A DNA stretch of 64,000 nucleotides from Tubiluchus corallicola (Eukaryota > Priapulida > Priapulimorpha > Priapulimorphida > Tubiluchidae), in contig JAQGDQ010000344.1 in assembly GCA_030141605.1 (NCBI GenBank), positions 126,001-190,000 of the forward strand, in the 5' to 3' direction. Shown here piece after piece: positions 44,089 to 56,318 of this stretch (positions are counted from its first letter, which is position 1; every line of letters starts with the position of its first letter). The notes beneath the pieces were generated by a model that saw nothing but the letters and a program-made list of their open reading frames with translations, had not been told where the DNA came from and made no database searches. The translations under genes were made by a program, and so were the position numbers.

Positions 44089-47000
44089 TCAAGAGTCATA
44101 ATTCTGAAGATACAATAGACGACTTGGGTTAAACTTCTCCCTGCACAAAGGACATTCTGCCTGTTAAAGAAGAAAACATTTTTAACGCAGAAACAGATAA
44201 AGGATAAGAAAATGGGTATCCGAAGTAGGTTTCAGAAATATCGTCTTAAAAATAATATTATTTCATAGCAATTTTGCGCGTATATCACACTCGCGCTGAA
44301 AGGATTTTTTGGTTGTTTTCATTTTGAATCTCCTGCAATACTGTTCTGACTGCGCCATTACATGTCATCATGTACACACAACGTAAATCAGGGGATGAAA
44401 AGAAAAGGAAAAGGCTATGTCCCAAAAAACTTTCCATGCAAAGTTATATTACTTAGCATTTCGCTTACCTGCTTGACAGACTTATGTAACTAGAAAAGAA
44501 AATTATTAATTACTTAGAATGTTTCACCAAATTATAAAATTAGATTTTTTTGTATTTTTTGAACATTTTCTTGATAATTTGATGCTAAAATATAAAAGTC
44601 CAATATAGTTAGGGTTTGTTTTTATAAAAAAACAAAAACTGACATTTGACCAAATTTTTGGTGCATTCTACTTTAAAGCATCATGACATAGTTTTAACTA
44701 TGTTGACTTATGGACATTTTGGTTTGCAAGCAGACATATAAACTACAAAATATTTTAATACCTTATTCTTTACCCAGTCCATAATGCACTGCCAACAAAA
44801 CAGGTGACCGCACGGTGTCACAGTCGAGTCTATTCGCTTGTCTAAACAAAGCGAGCATTTCAGCTGAGGCTTGATTTCAAAGCTCCTATAAAAATAAAGT
44901 TTTGTAAACATAAGCTGTAACAGAAAAACCTCAAGTTGTAAAGTCTAATGAGTTTGCTGCAATTTATTCTTCATTTGCCGTTTTTTGTTTTACAAAAAGT
45001 CCTGCTGAAAAAGCATTATCTCAGATAATAGAAAGCACATGTATCATAGATCCCAAATAACAATTCCATTTAAAGACTGAACATACCAAATCTTTTTAAT
45101 TTTAATTTTATATATGAATTGTTAGGAATGACAATGCCACTTGAGTACTAACCACATACACCCACACAAGCTCATGCACACACATCCACACACATATATA
45201 CACATGCACACACACACACGCACATGTACACAACACACACACGCACACACACACACACACATGTACACAACACACATGCACACACACACACACTTAGCAG
45301 AATTATGATGGTCCATCTTAACAGCATCATAGGCCCTGGGGAATGTGGCCCCTCCACCTGCACAACCACTCACAGCAATAAAAATGTAAATGGTTGATAT
45401 ATTTAAACATATGGTACTTCTAACAAAATCAGTGTTTAAATACTAAAAACCATGCTATAATGCAAAGATTAATCAACACATATATTTGAACAATACAACA
45501 TGAGCCCCAAAAAACACAAAAATTTCAACATATAAATGATACTCAATTGTTAAACACAAAAACTTGTTAGTAAACCATGCAGACGGAGATGGTACAGTAC
45601 GAAATTACTATGAATTATTTATTATTAATCAAGTGTTCAACACAAACATTTGCAAAATTTCTTTTCAAAAAATTGCTTTATAATTGGCTTGAAGTCAATA
45701 GTCTTCAGGATGTCATTTTTCATAGTATATTATAGTACTTATTTATAGACAGCAAGTTATAACATAGATTAGCAAGGAGCCCCTATGGTCGTGGGGATTA
45801 TGGTTAACGTAGGGATCACTGCCCAAAGCGAAGACGGTAAGACGGCCCCGTTAATTATAAAGACACGATGTGGAAGGGAATTTAATTTTACACATGGCTA
45901 TATGAAATACAGTAAGTCCTCACTTAACGACGCTAATGCATTCCAGCAAAATGCGACGCTCAGCGAAACATCGTTAAACAAAACCAAAACTTAGAAAGTA
46001 ATGTAAACGAACTGAGATACGTTCCGGCACCAAAAATCAATGCACCAATGCTGCTTAAATCATATAAATTAAACGTTTTATGAGTTCTATTCATATTTCA
46101 ACTCATTAATTTCTTTCTGCCTGCTTGAAACCACCTATCTTTCTTAACAGCACCTAGCTAGACTTCTTAGTGATTTCTCCTCCCGTTTAAATACTGCATG
46201 TCAAATACTATGTAGTGAAAGCCAAGCTCTGCATGGAGCGACCTTCAGACAAATTAAGTACTAATCTGGTTGTTATTGCAACAGGTCACAGACAAAATTC
46301 CTTGGCATAAAGTTTGAACTTGGGTGTCGCTTGATACAAATGGCTAGAATTTAGCACGTAAGTCAGTCGGGAAGCAAAAACACTATAAAAACTGCACTAT
46401 TTAGGTTACTAATGTGTTTCTAGAACAGAATAATGCAATATGTACCATTGTAATACTTGAAGTTAATTAAAAAAAAGTTGTTGATAAAATAAAAAATAAC
46501 TGTGAGCAAAGTAAAAAACGTCATTAAAATGAAACGGCGCGTCTTTACGTGAGAAAAAGGTGTCAAATATTCAGTGTCGTTAAGATGAAACGTCCTTAAA
46601 TGGGAGTCGCTGAGCGAGGACATACTGTACACAGAATTTTAAACTTCTTTAGGTTTGATAAGTAGTTAAGAAAGTTGTTAGTAATTCTATTAAAATATCA
46701 TTTGATAATTAGCACTTTATAGTGCCGATGATACAAATTTTAACCGTGAGACAATAAATTATAGATCATGTGGTAAAAGCATGTCATGTCAGCAATGGCT
46801 GATGGCAGATTTATTGATTTTTTGTGGCCTAACAGAAAGCTTTCTGTAAGCGCCAAAGCAACGGTTCTACATTAGCAGATGTATGACAGTGTGCACACAA
46901 AAGATTATGTTCAGTTCAGGAAAAGCAGATTTTTTTGCATATCGGTTTGCTCGACCTCGCTTTTACAGAAAAATCGGACAAAATCTCGACCGTTAAAAAT

Positions 47001-50000
47001 CCCGCATACTATGGACACAGACCGTTGTTTTGCGAGCTGACCGCTAGTTGGTGGGCCGTCACTTTGTTTATATCATTACATCCAAGCAGCGTGTAACGGC
47101 ACCCATGTAGCTTGTATGTCAGGAGCGGCTCATACTAGATGTTTTTGAGGCAATTTGGCGACTGAATTTACATTACTGTGAACCTACTCAGGTTGCATTA
47201 GATTAGATGCTGTACTGTATCGATAAATACGGACAAGCTGCAAATTTGGACCGACGTCTCCCCGCTTTTGTCCGGCAAACCGAGATATCGGTGTTTTTCT
47301 TATTGCTCAGGATTTACCTTTCTTGCTCTATGTTAGCAGCTCCCTGCACTGAGGGGATAAGCATTGCTGTTAAATTGCCCCTATTCACATACAGGGAGCG
47401 TGCAGCTGTAAACACAAGCTGAGCTAAGGATAAGTAACCCAACAGCTTATACGTAGTGAGAGCGCCATCTTGCCAGGCAGCCGTCTTAACCTGCAACTAA
47501 AGAGGAAATAATAACTAGTTGCATTATTATGTATGGGTAAATTAAAGGAAGACAGGATGATTTTTCATGTACCTTTTCAAGTACGGTAAAAGTATACATT
47601 TTAACACAATCAATACTGCAAAAACATTTCTGATAATTCAATTTATAGATTAAAAACTTAATTAACATGGGGAGCCTAACTATTGATGACACTACAAAGT
47701 AACATAATTTTCCAAAGCAAAAAAAGAAAATTAAAGTACAGTGCTACTGTAACATATTCAGTGTGTTGTGCTAAAACTAGGCAAGTTTTAAGATGACAAT
47801 TCATACTTCAAATTTACTGCTGTGCTCATGCATGAGCTGTCGAATGAGTGCAGTTCGTCACAACACATCTGAACTGAGAGGTACATCACCCGTTTTTTGT
47901 GTAATGCATTTTTGAAATGCAGGTGCTAGTGCCCGTTTAACTAGTAAATGGCAAAAATATGTCATATTTGTTTCACTGTCTGCACTATGATGTAGACTGA
48001 AACAATCATGTCAAGCACTGTTTTGTTTGCAAGCAGCAATGTTTATCATGCTTTAATGTAATGGTTTGAATCTGTCACCCGCTCGTTCACTGCAGTTAAC
48101 TTTGTTGTTTCTGGAAGCTAAACATTTAATCACTTGCCCAGCGGTTTGCTTTTGAAGCTCCCACTTTTCACGGGGGAAACAGGGGCATCACCAACTGCGG
48201 CTCCAGCACTAGGTGACTAGAGGTTTTGCATAAATATGTGCAGCAACAGTTCTTCAATATTTATATGAGTACGGGAACTTTATAAACCAATTTCTTCATG
48301 AAACAACAAACCTTTTTAATTTTTAATGTAACTAAAATGAGATTTATTAATTAATTCTTCTATACAAAATTAGTACTTTTAAATAATTGCAGATAAAAAT
48401 TTAGGCATTAGTTCATTTCTAAAATTCATTTAAAGCCTTTGCAGGGCATACTAAAGTGATGAGTGACAACCCATACTTCTATATTGGTAATATTGCACCC
48501 ATCGGCTAAATGAATCAGTCGGTTAATTGGGTCTAAAAAGACTTCCATCCCAAAGTGAGTCTATTAAGCAGCACCTACTGTATTTAAAAGAACTGCTGTA
48601 GCATAAAGATTTATAAATAAATAATCTGTTGTATCCAGGAGAATCTCTGCTATCCAGTCATACTATTTGATTGGGCATTAAACACAGGATTTAATTGGAT
48701 AAAATTAAGAAAAACGTGCTATTTTCATGTAACAGAGATGAAACAATAGTTTAGTCTGGTGTCTGCTTGCTACACCCCAAGAGAACCATCTACTGTGTTG
48801 AGTTCCAGGAAAAGCCAACCGATCAGCCAAAGAGAAATTATGGTCGCTTCATCTTTTAACTGGAATTTCTCCTTAAAGACAGAGTGGACTTGAGGCCAAA
48901 GTATATCAGAGTATTGTGTCTGGATAGTTAATGAAATTTTCTGCATTACAATTCAATTTCACACAAGTGATACTGTACATTGTTATAGTGCAAACACTGC
49001 AGTTACTGAATTTTTTTTCAATTTTTTCCTTACAAATCCAATTTTAATTTGTCTAAGGTAACCAAATGCATTTCATAATTCATATATAACTCTGCATGAA
49101 AATTCATTGTGTGAGGAGTAGAAACTTACAAAAATTACCAAATATAATGTAATCACTGCTTAGTGAGAGCAATTTTTCATGAACTCGTGCAAAATGCAGC
49201 AAACGCTTACGATCCTTAAAGAGTTATAATGCTAAGGGTTTAATTTTGACTGTTCAAAATGACCATTTCAGTTAAAAATGCAAATTACTTACATATCGTA
49301 CACACGTGAATCGTTTTGAAAGCTGATAGAAAATGCCATTAAGATAGAATACGGTCAAGTTGCACCGGTAAATTAACATCACAGCTTTCCTGGCAACACT
49401 CATGTATCTCAAAAACTTCTCAGCAGTCTCCAGGGAAAGACCAAACATGTTTGGCTGTTGACGTAGTAACCTTTCAAGACCATTCAATGATTTATCAGTC
49501 AAATATGGGAAGAAAACATAGAGAAAGACCATGATGGTTCTTCTCTGAAAAATTAAAATATCTTTATTTAAAACCGGAAATTTTATTACGCACCACTCCT
49601 AATGGCTGGTGAAAAATGGCAAATATTCAAATATGTTCACAGCACAATTTGTTAATTTTGACAAAAATTGAGCTTTTAAATATAGACAAAAACCAAACAA
49701 ATAATTAATGCATAAATTACTGTATCAGTTTCTTTTCTACTGGTCTGCTTATTCATTAAATATTTTGGCTTTTTGTAAATACGTAATTAGTGCATAATTT
49801 ACTGTATTAATTTCTCTTCTACTGCTCTGCTTATTCATTACCCATCTTGGCTTTTTGCAAATACGTAATTAGTGCATAATTTACTGTATCAATTTCTTTT
49901 CTACTGGTCTGCTTATTCATTACCTATTTCGCTTTGTAAACACATAATTAGTGCATAAATTACTGTATCAGTTTCTTTTCTACTGGTCTGCTTATTCATT

Positions 50001-53000
50001 ACCTATTTTGGCTTTTTGCAAATACGTAATTAGTGCAGATTTTACTGTATCAATTTCTTTTCTACAGGTCTGCTTATTGATTACCTATTTGGCTTCCTTT
50101 AACTATTTAATTAGTGCATAAGCTCTGTCTATATAAACTGGTTGTATGCTTGTAAAATTTACCATAAATGATGACAGCAGTAGTCTGTCGAAACGTTTGG
50201 CATGACTTTAACTTTTTGACTTTGTAAAGTAAAAGTTTTAATAAAGTTGTGCTGTTTTAACTATAAGTAAGCTAAAACGTAACATAAAAGATTTACTACC
50301 ACAATGACTGAAGTTAAAAAATTACAGTTAAAAATGCATTGCAGTTAGAGTTAAAAAAATTTCAAGAATTTTTGCAGGCTGCTGGCAAACAATTGGCTGG
50401 TTTGATGCAAAGAATACATAAATAAGCAAATTCTACTGATTTCTTTTTTTGTTTATCTCTGGACAAACTGTTCTCTTTTTAATACAAACAATTTCACTAA
50501 TCTAAACTTCTGTTAGTAGCATGTGATTACTAATGATATGCACAGTTAGAAGTTAAAATTGGTTATGTAAAGAGAAAGAGAAATTTAGGCAAGGAACTAT
50601 TTACATTTTATTTTTTTGCTTTAAAGAAATATAGGAACATAACTTTGTACACCAGATACCATCAGATTGCCTCTGTTAAACTATGTACAATGTTTCCAGT
50701 TCTTACGTTTTGATTTAGCACAATTGCCTACATAAAGAATTTATTGATTTTAATTTGTAAGTAGCACTAAATACATGACATACTGTTAGAGTGCATGTAT
50801 AGATTATTAGAAATTCTACTGTTAAATGCATACAGTTAATTTCAAGAAAGCAATTTAGATAACACTTTTTGACATGTATTGTTAAAAAAGCACCAGCTCA
50901 TAATGCTTCCTCTTCTTTGTTCATAGATGGCACCATATTCTGCCAACATAATATTACATAATCTATTTATTGTTCTAATGGTAAAATAAACAAAGAGCAA
51001 AAATAGTTTTTAGCTACTATAAAACTGCTTTATTTCGGATAAGACTAATGCTGTGGATTCTTTTTTGGAAGGAGTTTACAATTCCCGACACAATTTAAAT
51101 ACCTAACCCTAATCCTAATCTGCCTCATCAACTAATTTCTTGTATGCGGGGCATTCTCAGTCTTAACCTCTTCTTTAGTAGAAATTTTGCAGCATGCTTA
51201 TCATCATTGTCAAACAGGTTCGAAAAACTGAGCCTCTAAGTGGCACTAATTTTTTGCTTAAGAAAACCACTAGACCTAATTACTGACATGCACTACCTTT
51301 TTGTACATGTACTAAGAAAAAAGTTATAGTGTATAATTTTCTGAATGCAATTTTGCAGCCATAGAGAATGCAAACTAAGAGCATCATGAACCTGCCATCA
51401 TGAGTTGTTCGCTTACCAAGGGAGATGGGACACGACGCTTCGACGGATCTACTTGAACAAGATATACATATTCTTCACCTAATGTCTGATAACCTGTCAA
51501 TAAACCAGATAGAGTATTTATTTTTATTTTATTTCGCTTTCATTAAAAATATACATTAACTCCTTCAGGACCGCACCACTCAAAATAGGTTTTATAATAT
51601 TAATAGCACAGACATAACTAAATGATTACAAATTAGGTACTGTTCTGTTCAGGAGAAACCTGGCTATCCAATCATGCCATTTGTTTAAACATTGGTGATT
51701 TAATTGGATAAAATTAAGAAAAAGATGCCCTTTTTAGGCACTCCAACTCAGCCTATTGAGTAGTTTAGTCTGGTGTACATTTGCCTGATCGCGCACACTA
51801 CTTTATTTGTAACCTGCTTGCTTACAGCCCAAAACAACTGTCTGCTCCACAGAGTTCCAGGAAAAGCCAACCAATCAGCCAAGGAGAAATTTAGCTTGTT
51901 TCATTTTTTAAAAGAAATCTGTCCTTAAAAATAGAGTAGTTTTAAGTCCAAAGGGTATCAGAGTGGTGTGTCTGGATAGTTAAAATTTTCTGTATTAGCT
52001 GACTTCACACAAGTGATACTGTCATTGTTACAGTGCAAACTCTGCAGTTACTGAAAGCTTTTTTAAATTTTTGCAACAAAAATGGATTTATAATTTTATG
52101 TAAGGTAAGCAAGTGCATCTCATGTATAATTTTCCACGAAAATCCATTGTGTGAGGAGTAAAAACCTACAAATATATTATCAAATATAATGTAATCTCTG
52201 CTTAGTGAGAGCAGTTTTTCGTGAACCAACGCAAAATGCAACAAACATTTACGGTCCCGAAGGAGTTAAAAATAAACAATAAAAAAAAAATATGAATGTG
52301 GAGAGAGACGTAAAGAGACAAGCTGCTTACATACGCCATACACAATCCATTTATCAAAATTCAAAAATTCCAATCTAAAGTTTAGAATTACCTGCAGTGA
52401 CCAAAGCTGCATCATTTACTGAACTTGGTAAGGAATTCAATACTTGAACAACAGAAAAACCCCAAATCTTTTTTGCTCGTTCTACAAACATGTAGCTTTA
52501 GACTGTGGGGTTTTTTTGTACTATAAGTGATACTCAAATCGTTCTCACAGAAAACCAATAAAAAATTTCAAAATGCTAATTTAAGACCAGCAAAAGCATC
52601 TGAGATTAAAATTTTAAATACGGAATTTCAAATTTCAATAAAGAAACAAAATCATTCAAAAACTACCCTGTAGGGAAAACAAATGCATAGTTTAAGACAT
52701 GGGTATCTGCGATCATTGTAACATCTTTATATAAACTTCTAAGCCAGTCTTGTTGAAACTGTGGCAGGATAACATTTAGCAACATGAACAGATCATTGTT
52801 ATTAAATTGTCTCATTGTTATTAAATTGTCTCCTGTAAATAATACATATCAAACATTTTCTATAGCTAAAACCAGGGATGTTACTGAAACGAAATTTTCG
52901 GTTGTTTCACTTTCGGCGAAATTTATTAAGTTCCGTAGCCAAAAGTTCCAATAATTTTCGGTAGCATTTTTCCACGGTTTTACTAGTATTTATCCAATTT

Positions 53001-55563
53001 ACCTTTTCTTTTCTCCTAGATGTCAAAAACCGTTGAAAAAACTTGGCTAAAATAGTTCAAATAAAGCAAAAATTTCATTTACATAATAGTTTGTGACATG
53101 CTTTTACCAGCAATGGGGCGTATATTCAGTGCTGACCACTGTGAAGTTTTAGGGTTTCCAGGCCCAATCAACCAAAATATCACACCACGTTTGAATTTAC
53201 TTCAGCAATTTTATAATTTACTTAATTTTATAATTTATGAAATATAGGCAACAAAATATCTATAAAATAAAATTTGTTAGTTTTTAATGAAGCATTATGA
53301 TCTTTAAACATTAATCATTAAGGATACTTAAATCCTAAGGCATTATAACACATTTTCTGAGGTAAGCCACTCCATCAGCTTGAGGTTCTACATTATAAAA
53401 ATTCCTTGTCCTTTTTGTATTAAAATTTTCTATCAGAAATTTTGCATCACAGCAAGTAAAAGCAGACAAACAAAAAACAAAATATTTTACTCATTTTAGA
53501 ATTTTCTTTTTTCAGTTTTAATAGCAGTTGGTTTTGCAAAAATGTTTTGGTTCGTTTTCGGCTTCCCATGTTTGATAAATTTCAGTTTCGGTTTGCAAAT
53601 TCAGTTTCAGTAACATCCCTGATTAAAACATAGTTAATTCTGCAGGAAAGCTACAAAATGGCTCTCATTTACCTGCCAGGGTCGTCAGGGAAAAGTAACA
53701 CAAATCGGAGAGCACCTCCAGCTCTTTCCTCCACTTCATCCACATTCTGGGTCCTGTTTCAAATTTTGCCATAAAAGGAATTTACAAAGTAAATAATTGG
53801 TAAACTAGATAATAGTTAATCGTTCAAGATTATTATTAATGTTGTTACAAACTCACAATTAACTAAATACAAAAGAGTTGGAAAGCTGTCTGAATTTGAA
53901 CCAGACACGTTCAGCTTACATTGCAGATGCTTAGACCACTATGCTGTCACATTCTCCTGTTGTCAAGGTCGTCCAAATTTCACACCATATAGCTGGTCAA
54001 AGAATTTCTTTTTGAGATCGCTCGCATGTACTAATTTCAGTGTCAGCAAGCCTTTACACAGTTCCAGCGATTGATGATGAAAAGGTCAAAGGTTAAGTGT
54101 ACCAGACAATGCATTTGTGTACACTTGACAGCGCCTCGCAGACCATGGATGATATTGTAATAGTAGCAGTTTTAACAGCTAGCTAGAACCTTACCTAGTA
54201 CATTTTTTCTCGTTCCCAAGCAAGATTCTACTAATAAATCACTCTACACACAGACTAATGCATAGTTAAGTAAAGACCACATAAAACAACTGAAGTTGCT
54301 GAACTGATGCTGCAGACAGCTTTGTTTTACACACATGTCGCGTGATAGTTATAGTTACTGAGGTACACTTAACCTTTGTCTGTGGGTGCGCACAACAAAA
54401 CTGTGAAAAGGCATATTAGACAAAATTAAAAATGAATCTAATGAGTTAAAATCACTCTAGCATGACTGAGCTAATACTAGAAATGTTGAATTTGTTTGGT
54501 CAACTATACGGGATGAAATTTGGTCTGTTCTGATCAAGAGGAGTGAGATGACTTAGTGGTTTAAAGCATTTGCAATGCAAGCAATTAAATCTCGACCGCA
54601 TTCCAACTTTTTCACATTTTTTGTGTTTCAAGTTTGGCATCAAGATTTAATTAATAGTGTGTTTATAACAACATTAGATGCTAATCTGTGCATGTAAAAA
54701 ATTTCTCAAATTAACAAAAGTTACAAGCTAAAGGAAGGAAATCTAGAAAAACAGTTCCTAGATAATGTGATACAGCTGAGCCTGTCAATTAAAACAATGC
54801 CTAAACCAAGTGAAAAAGAACAATGAAAAGAGTTTAAGAACTTCAATATTTATAGTTAAGACACTAACTTTATTAAAACTTTTAATTTACATATAGTTAA
54901 AAAAAATCACGTCAAACATTTCGACAGAGCTACTGCTGTCATCATCAGTGGTAAATTTTTACAAACATACAACCAGTTTATATTGGCAGAGCCTACAGTA
55001 TAGCACATTATGTACTAGTTGTGTATCTAACAGAAGTTCAGTTAAAGTTTAACTTCTGTTAAATACATAATTGGTGTATAATGTTCTATACTGTAGGCTC
55101 TGCTATATAAATTAGTTGTAGTTTGTAAAAATTTACCACTGATGATAACAGCAGTCGTTCTGCCAAAACGTTTGGCATGATTTTTTAATTATGTAAATTA
55201 AAAACTTCAACATTATAATATACCATTGAGAAGGCATGCAACATACTGCAAGTTTTGACAGAATAACTTTAGCTTGTAAAGAATTGTGTATATCATTACA
55301 TACTGTCGATCAATTTTTTAATAGACAACAACAAGTAAATTAATACAAGGACAATCACATTTGTTAGAAAATCTTTCAAACTGAAGAAAGTGAATGGTGT
55401 AAAAGTGTTCATTGTGATCGTTATAGCAATGATCGTCAATAAATGCCTCACCTGCCACTCTTTGGACAATTACGTTCAAACTAGAACGTACAAAATTCAC
55501 ATAATATTCATCTTTCTGGTGTGATCTTACAATCTCTGCCGCACCAGCATCGACCAATGGCAT
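44089..55563 (-). CDS. PEX10: Peroxisome biogenesis factor 10 (RING-type E3 ligase)
   Basis: Complete, 7 exons in transcript order: 55563-55452, 53753-53673, 51493-51417, 49544-49293, 47490-47318, 44885-44762, 44160-44089. All are GT-AG with matching phases; 891 bases give 296 residues (human 326). The N-terminus has [12 protein letters not shown], then [21 protein letters not shown] and YQTLGEEYV, then a membrane region with FYQLSKRFT, all diagnostic of PEX10. The C-terminal C3HC4 RING has ligands C242, C245, C257, H259, C262, C265, C276 and C279 ([17 protein letters not shown]), split by a phase-0 intron before AECPLC. In the known family PEX10 sits in the peroxisome membrane with PEX2 and PEX12 and drives ubiquitination of the PEX5 import receptor for recycling. 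The gene converges on SLC6. Introns carry at least seven transposon remnants. Confidence 0.95.
44545..44738 (-). mobile_element. MITE family A, truncated copy
   Basis: The right end 'ggacattttggtttgcaagc' followed by AGACATA, and 'gcattctactttaaagcatc', are the inverse of the left part of 55670-56318. The other half is missing. It stops 23 bases from the PEX10 RING-exon donor. Confidence 0.65.
45152..45293 (+). repeat. (CA)n microsatellite, imperfect
   Basis: CA runs interrupted by CATG and TACA, in a PEX10 intron. It creates spurious Val-Cys frames on the other strand. Confidence 0.95.
45910..46627 (+). mobile_element. pogo/Tigger-like element, copy 3
   Basis: It starts CAGTAAGTCCTCACTTAACG after TA (45908-45909) and ends GCGAGGACATACTG before TA. 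At 718 bases it equals the length of copy 1 once its nested hAT is removed. It is non-autonomous and lies in the PEX10 intron between exons 5 and 6. Confidence 0.8.
46628..47317. other. PEX10 intron 5 remainder
   Basis: A GC-richer patch at 46950-47200 has no recognised identity. No exon is needed here because exons 5 and 6 of PEX10 join in phase (AG|G). Confidence 0.4.
47491..48632. other. PEX10 intron 4, distal part, no recognised features
   Basis: AT-rich sequence with no microsatellite or TIR element that I can support. Confidence 0.45.
48633..49227 (+). mobile_element. TTAA MITE (CTCCTTC family), left-truncated copy
   Basis: 'aggagaatctctgctatcca' onward is colinear with 37634-38254 and 51650-52269; the right edge has decayed to TTAAAGAGTTATAA. 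The left edge and its TTAA are missing. It lies in PEX10 intron 4. Confidence 0.65.
49702..50250 (+). repeat. 82-bp satellite (5 units) joined to a MITE arm
   Basis: The unit start 'taattagtgcataa' recurs at 49702, 49784, 49866, 49945, 50027 and 50108 (spacing 79-82). After the last unit the sequence runs into 'gatgacagcagtagtctgtc' and 'gaaacgtttggcatgac', the arm of the palindromic element at 54866-55214. The unit matches the interior of that element around 'atacataattggtgtataat'. Confidence 0.85.
50251..51416. other. PEX10 intron 3 remainder, no recognised features
   Basis: AT-rich sequence. No repeats or frames with family motifs are seen. Confidence 0.5.
51556..52269 (+). mobile_element. 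TTAA MITE (CTCCTTCGGGACCG family), near full-length copy
   Basis: TTAA-CTCCTTCAGGACCG at the left, CGGTCCCGAAGGAG-TTAA at the right, colinear with 37517-38254. It lies in PEX10 intron 2, 62 bases upstream of exon 3 in transcript direction. Confidence 0.85.
52873..53621. mobile_element. Non-autonomous hAT-like element (CAGGGATGTTACTG ends)
   Basis: The left end CAGGGATGTTACTGAAAC and the right end GTTTCAGTAACATCCCTG are perfect inverses of 18 bases. The flanks GCTAAAAC (52865-52872) and ATTAAAAC (53622-53629) match at 6/8. Sub-terminal 'tttcggt' motifs recur on both arms. It lies in PEX10 intron 2, 51 bases from the exon 2 donor. Confidence 0.8.
53881..53950 (-). repeat. tRNA-like sequence (pseudo-tRNA or SINE head), - strand
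   Basis: On the - strand it reads TAGTGGTCTAAGCAT (A-box region), then TGCAATG, then TCTGGTTCAAATTCAGACAG (B box GGTTCAAATTC within a TCTG/CAGA stem), with tRNA-like spacing. The acceptor stem does not close convincingly, so a functional tRNA is unlikely. Confidence 0.45.
54048..54416 (-). mobile_element. MITE family B, copy 3
   Basis: The left end AAGCCTTTACACAGTTCC and the right end AACTGTGAAAAGGC are inverses. Interior 'aaaggttaagtgtaccagac' and 'gttgctgaactgatgctgca' are shared with the copy at 61503-61894. It lies in PEX10 intron 1. Confidence 0.75.
54543..54612 (+). repeat. tRNA-like sequence, + strand
   Basis: 'gatgacttagtggtttaaag' then 'catttgcaatgcaagc' parallels the A-box half of the - strand tRNA-like copy at 53881-53950. 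The B box is eroded. It is a degenerate relative in inverted orientation, with MITE B copy 3 between them. Confidence 0.35.
54866..55214. mobile_element. Palindromic element with arms of about 150 bp
   Basis: The left arm ('acttttaatttacatatagt' to 'agagcctacagtatagcaca') is the inverse of the right arm over about 150 bases; the centre is a shorter palindrome ('taacagaagttcagttaaag' against 'tttaacttctgtta'). Each arm carries a CTGATGAT..GACAG..CTGTC..GAAA-type block. It lies in PEX10 intron 1. Confidence 0.8.
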
Positions 55564-55669
55564 TGTGATTGTGCAAATTAGCGAATAAGTAGATCGGAGT
55601 TTATGAGTGTTTCAAACCTATTATAAAGTACATTCATGACAAAGAAAGGCAAAAATAGTTAATGTCATA

Positions 55670-56318
55670 TGTGTGCTTGCAAATCAAAATTGTCCATAAG
55701 TTGGCATAGTTAAAACTACGTTATAATGCTTCAAAGTAGCATGCACCAAAACTGGGTCAAATGTCAATTTTTTTGTTTTTCATAAAAACAAATGCTAAAT
55801 AAAATGGATGTTTATATTCTAGCATCAACTCACCAGGAAAGTGTTCAGAAAATACTAAAAATTTAACTCTATAACCCCGTACCCACTTCTTTGTATAAAA
55901 ACCAGTAAGTAATGCAATAGTGAAAAACTCGGTGATTTCAAACTTCGACAGTAGCTTGTGAAAGCAGTCATTTTGCTTGCGTCTTTCCTATTGCTAAGCC
56001 CAATCTTCGTCTGAAAGAGCCCTCTACTGTATTAAAGCATAACCTCAATGTGCCCTTGCAAAGCCCATTTTTGTGTCATTAGCAACCACATTTTCGTAAG
56101 TGACAAAAAGCATTACTAAATGTTTTATGTAAACTCGACAAAAAACAGTGTGCAGTCTGCACCTGAAATCCAATGCGGATAATCTCAGCTTAAAAATAAC
56201 ATAGAGTGATGAACTTGGTATCAAAATGATCCTCATGAAATAGAGATTTAGGACAAGGATATAACTAGAAAAGCTTAATTGCTGACTTATGGGCGATTTT
56301 ACCATGCAAGCACACAAA
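55670..56318 (+). mobile_element. MITE family A, copy 3
   Basis: The left end TGTGTGCTTGCAAATC and the right end ACCATGCAAGCACACAAA are inverses with TA next to the edges. It is colinear with 7824-8488. It sits 107 bases upstream of the PEX10 start codon, so it lies within or near that promoter. Confidence 0.75.

Noticed and set aside
45108-45373. Val-Cys-rich frames on the - strand
   Set aside because: They come from the (CA)n microsatellite inside a PEX10 intron.
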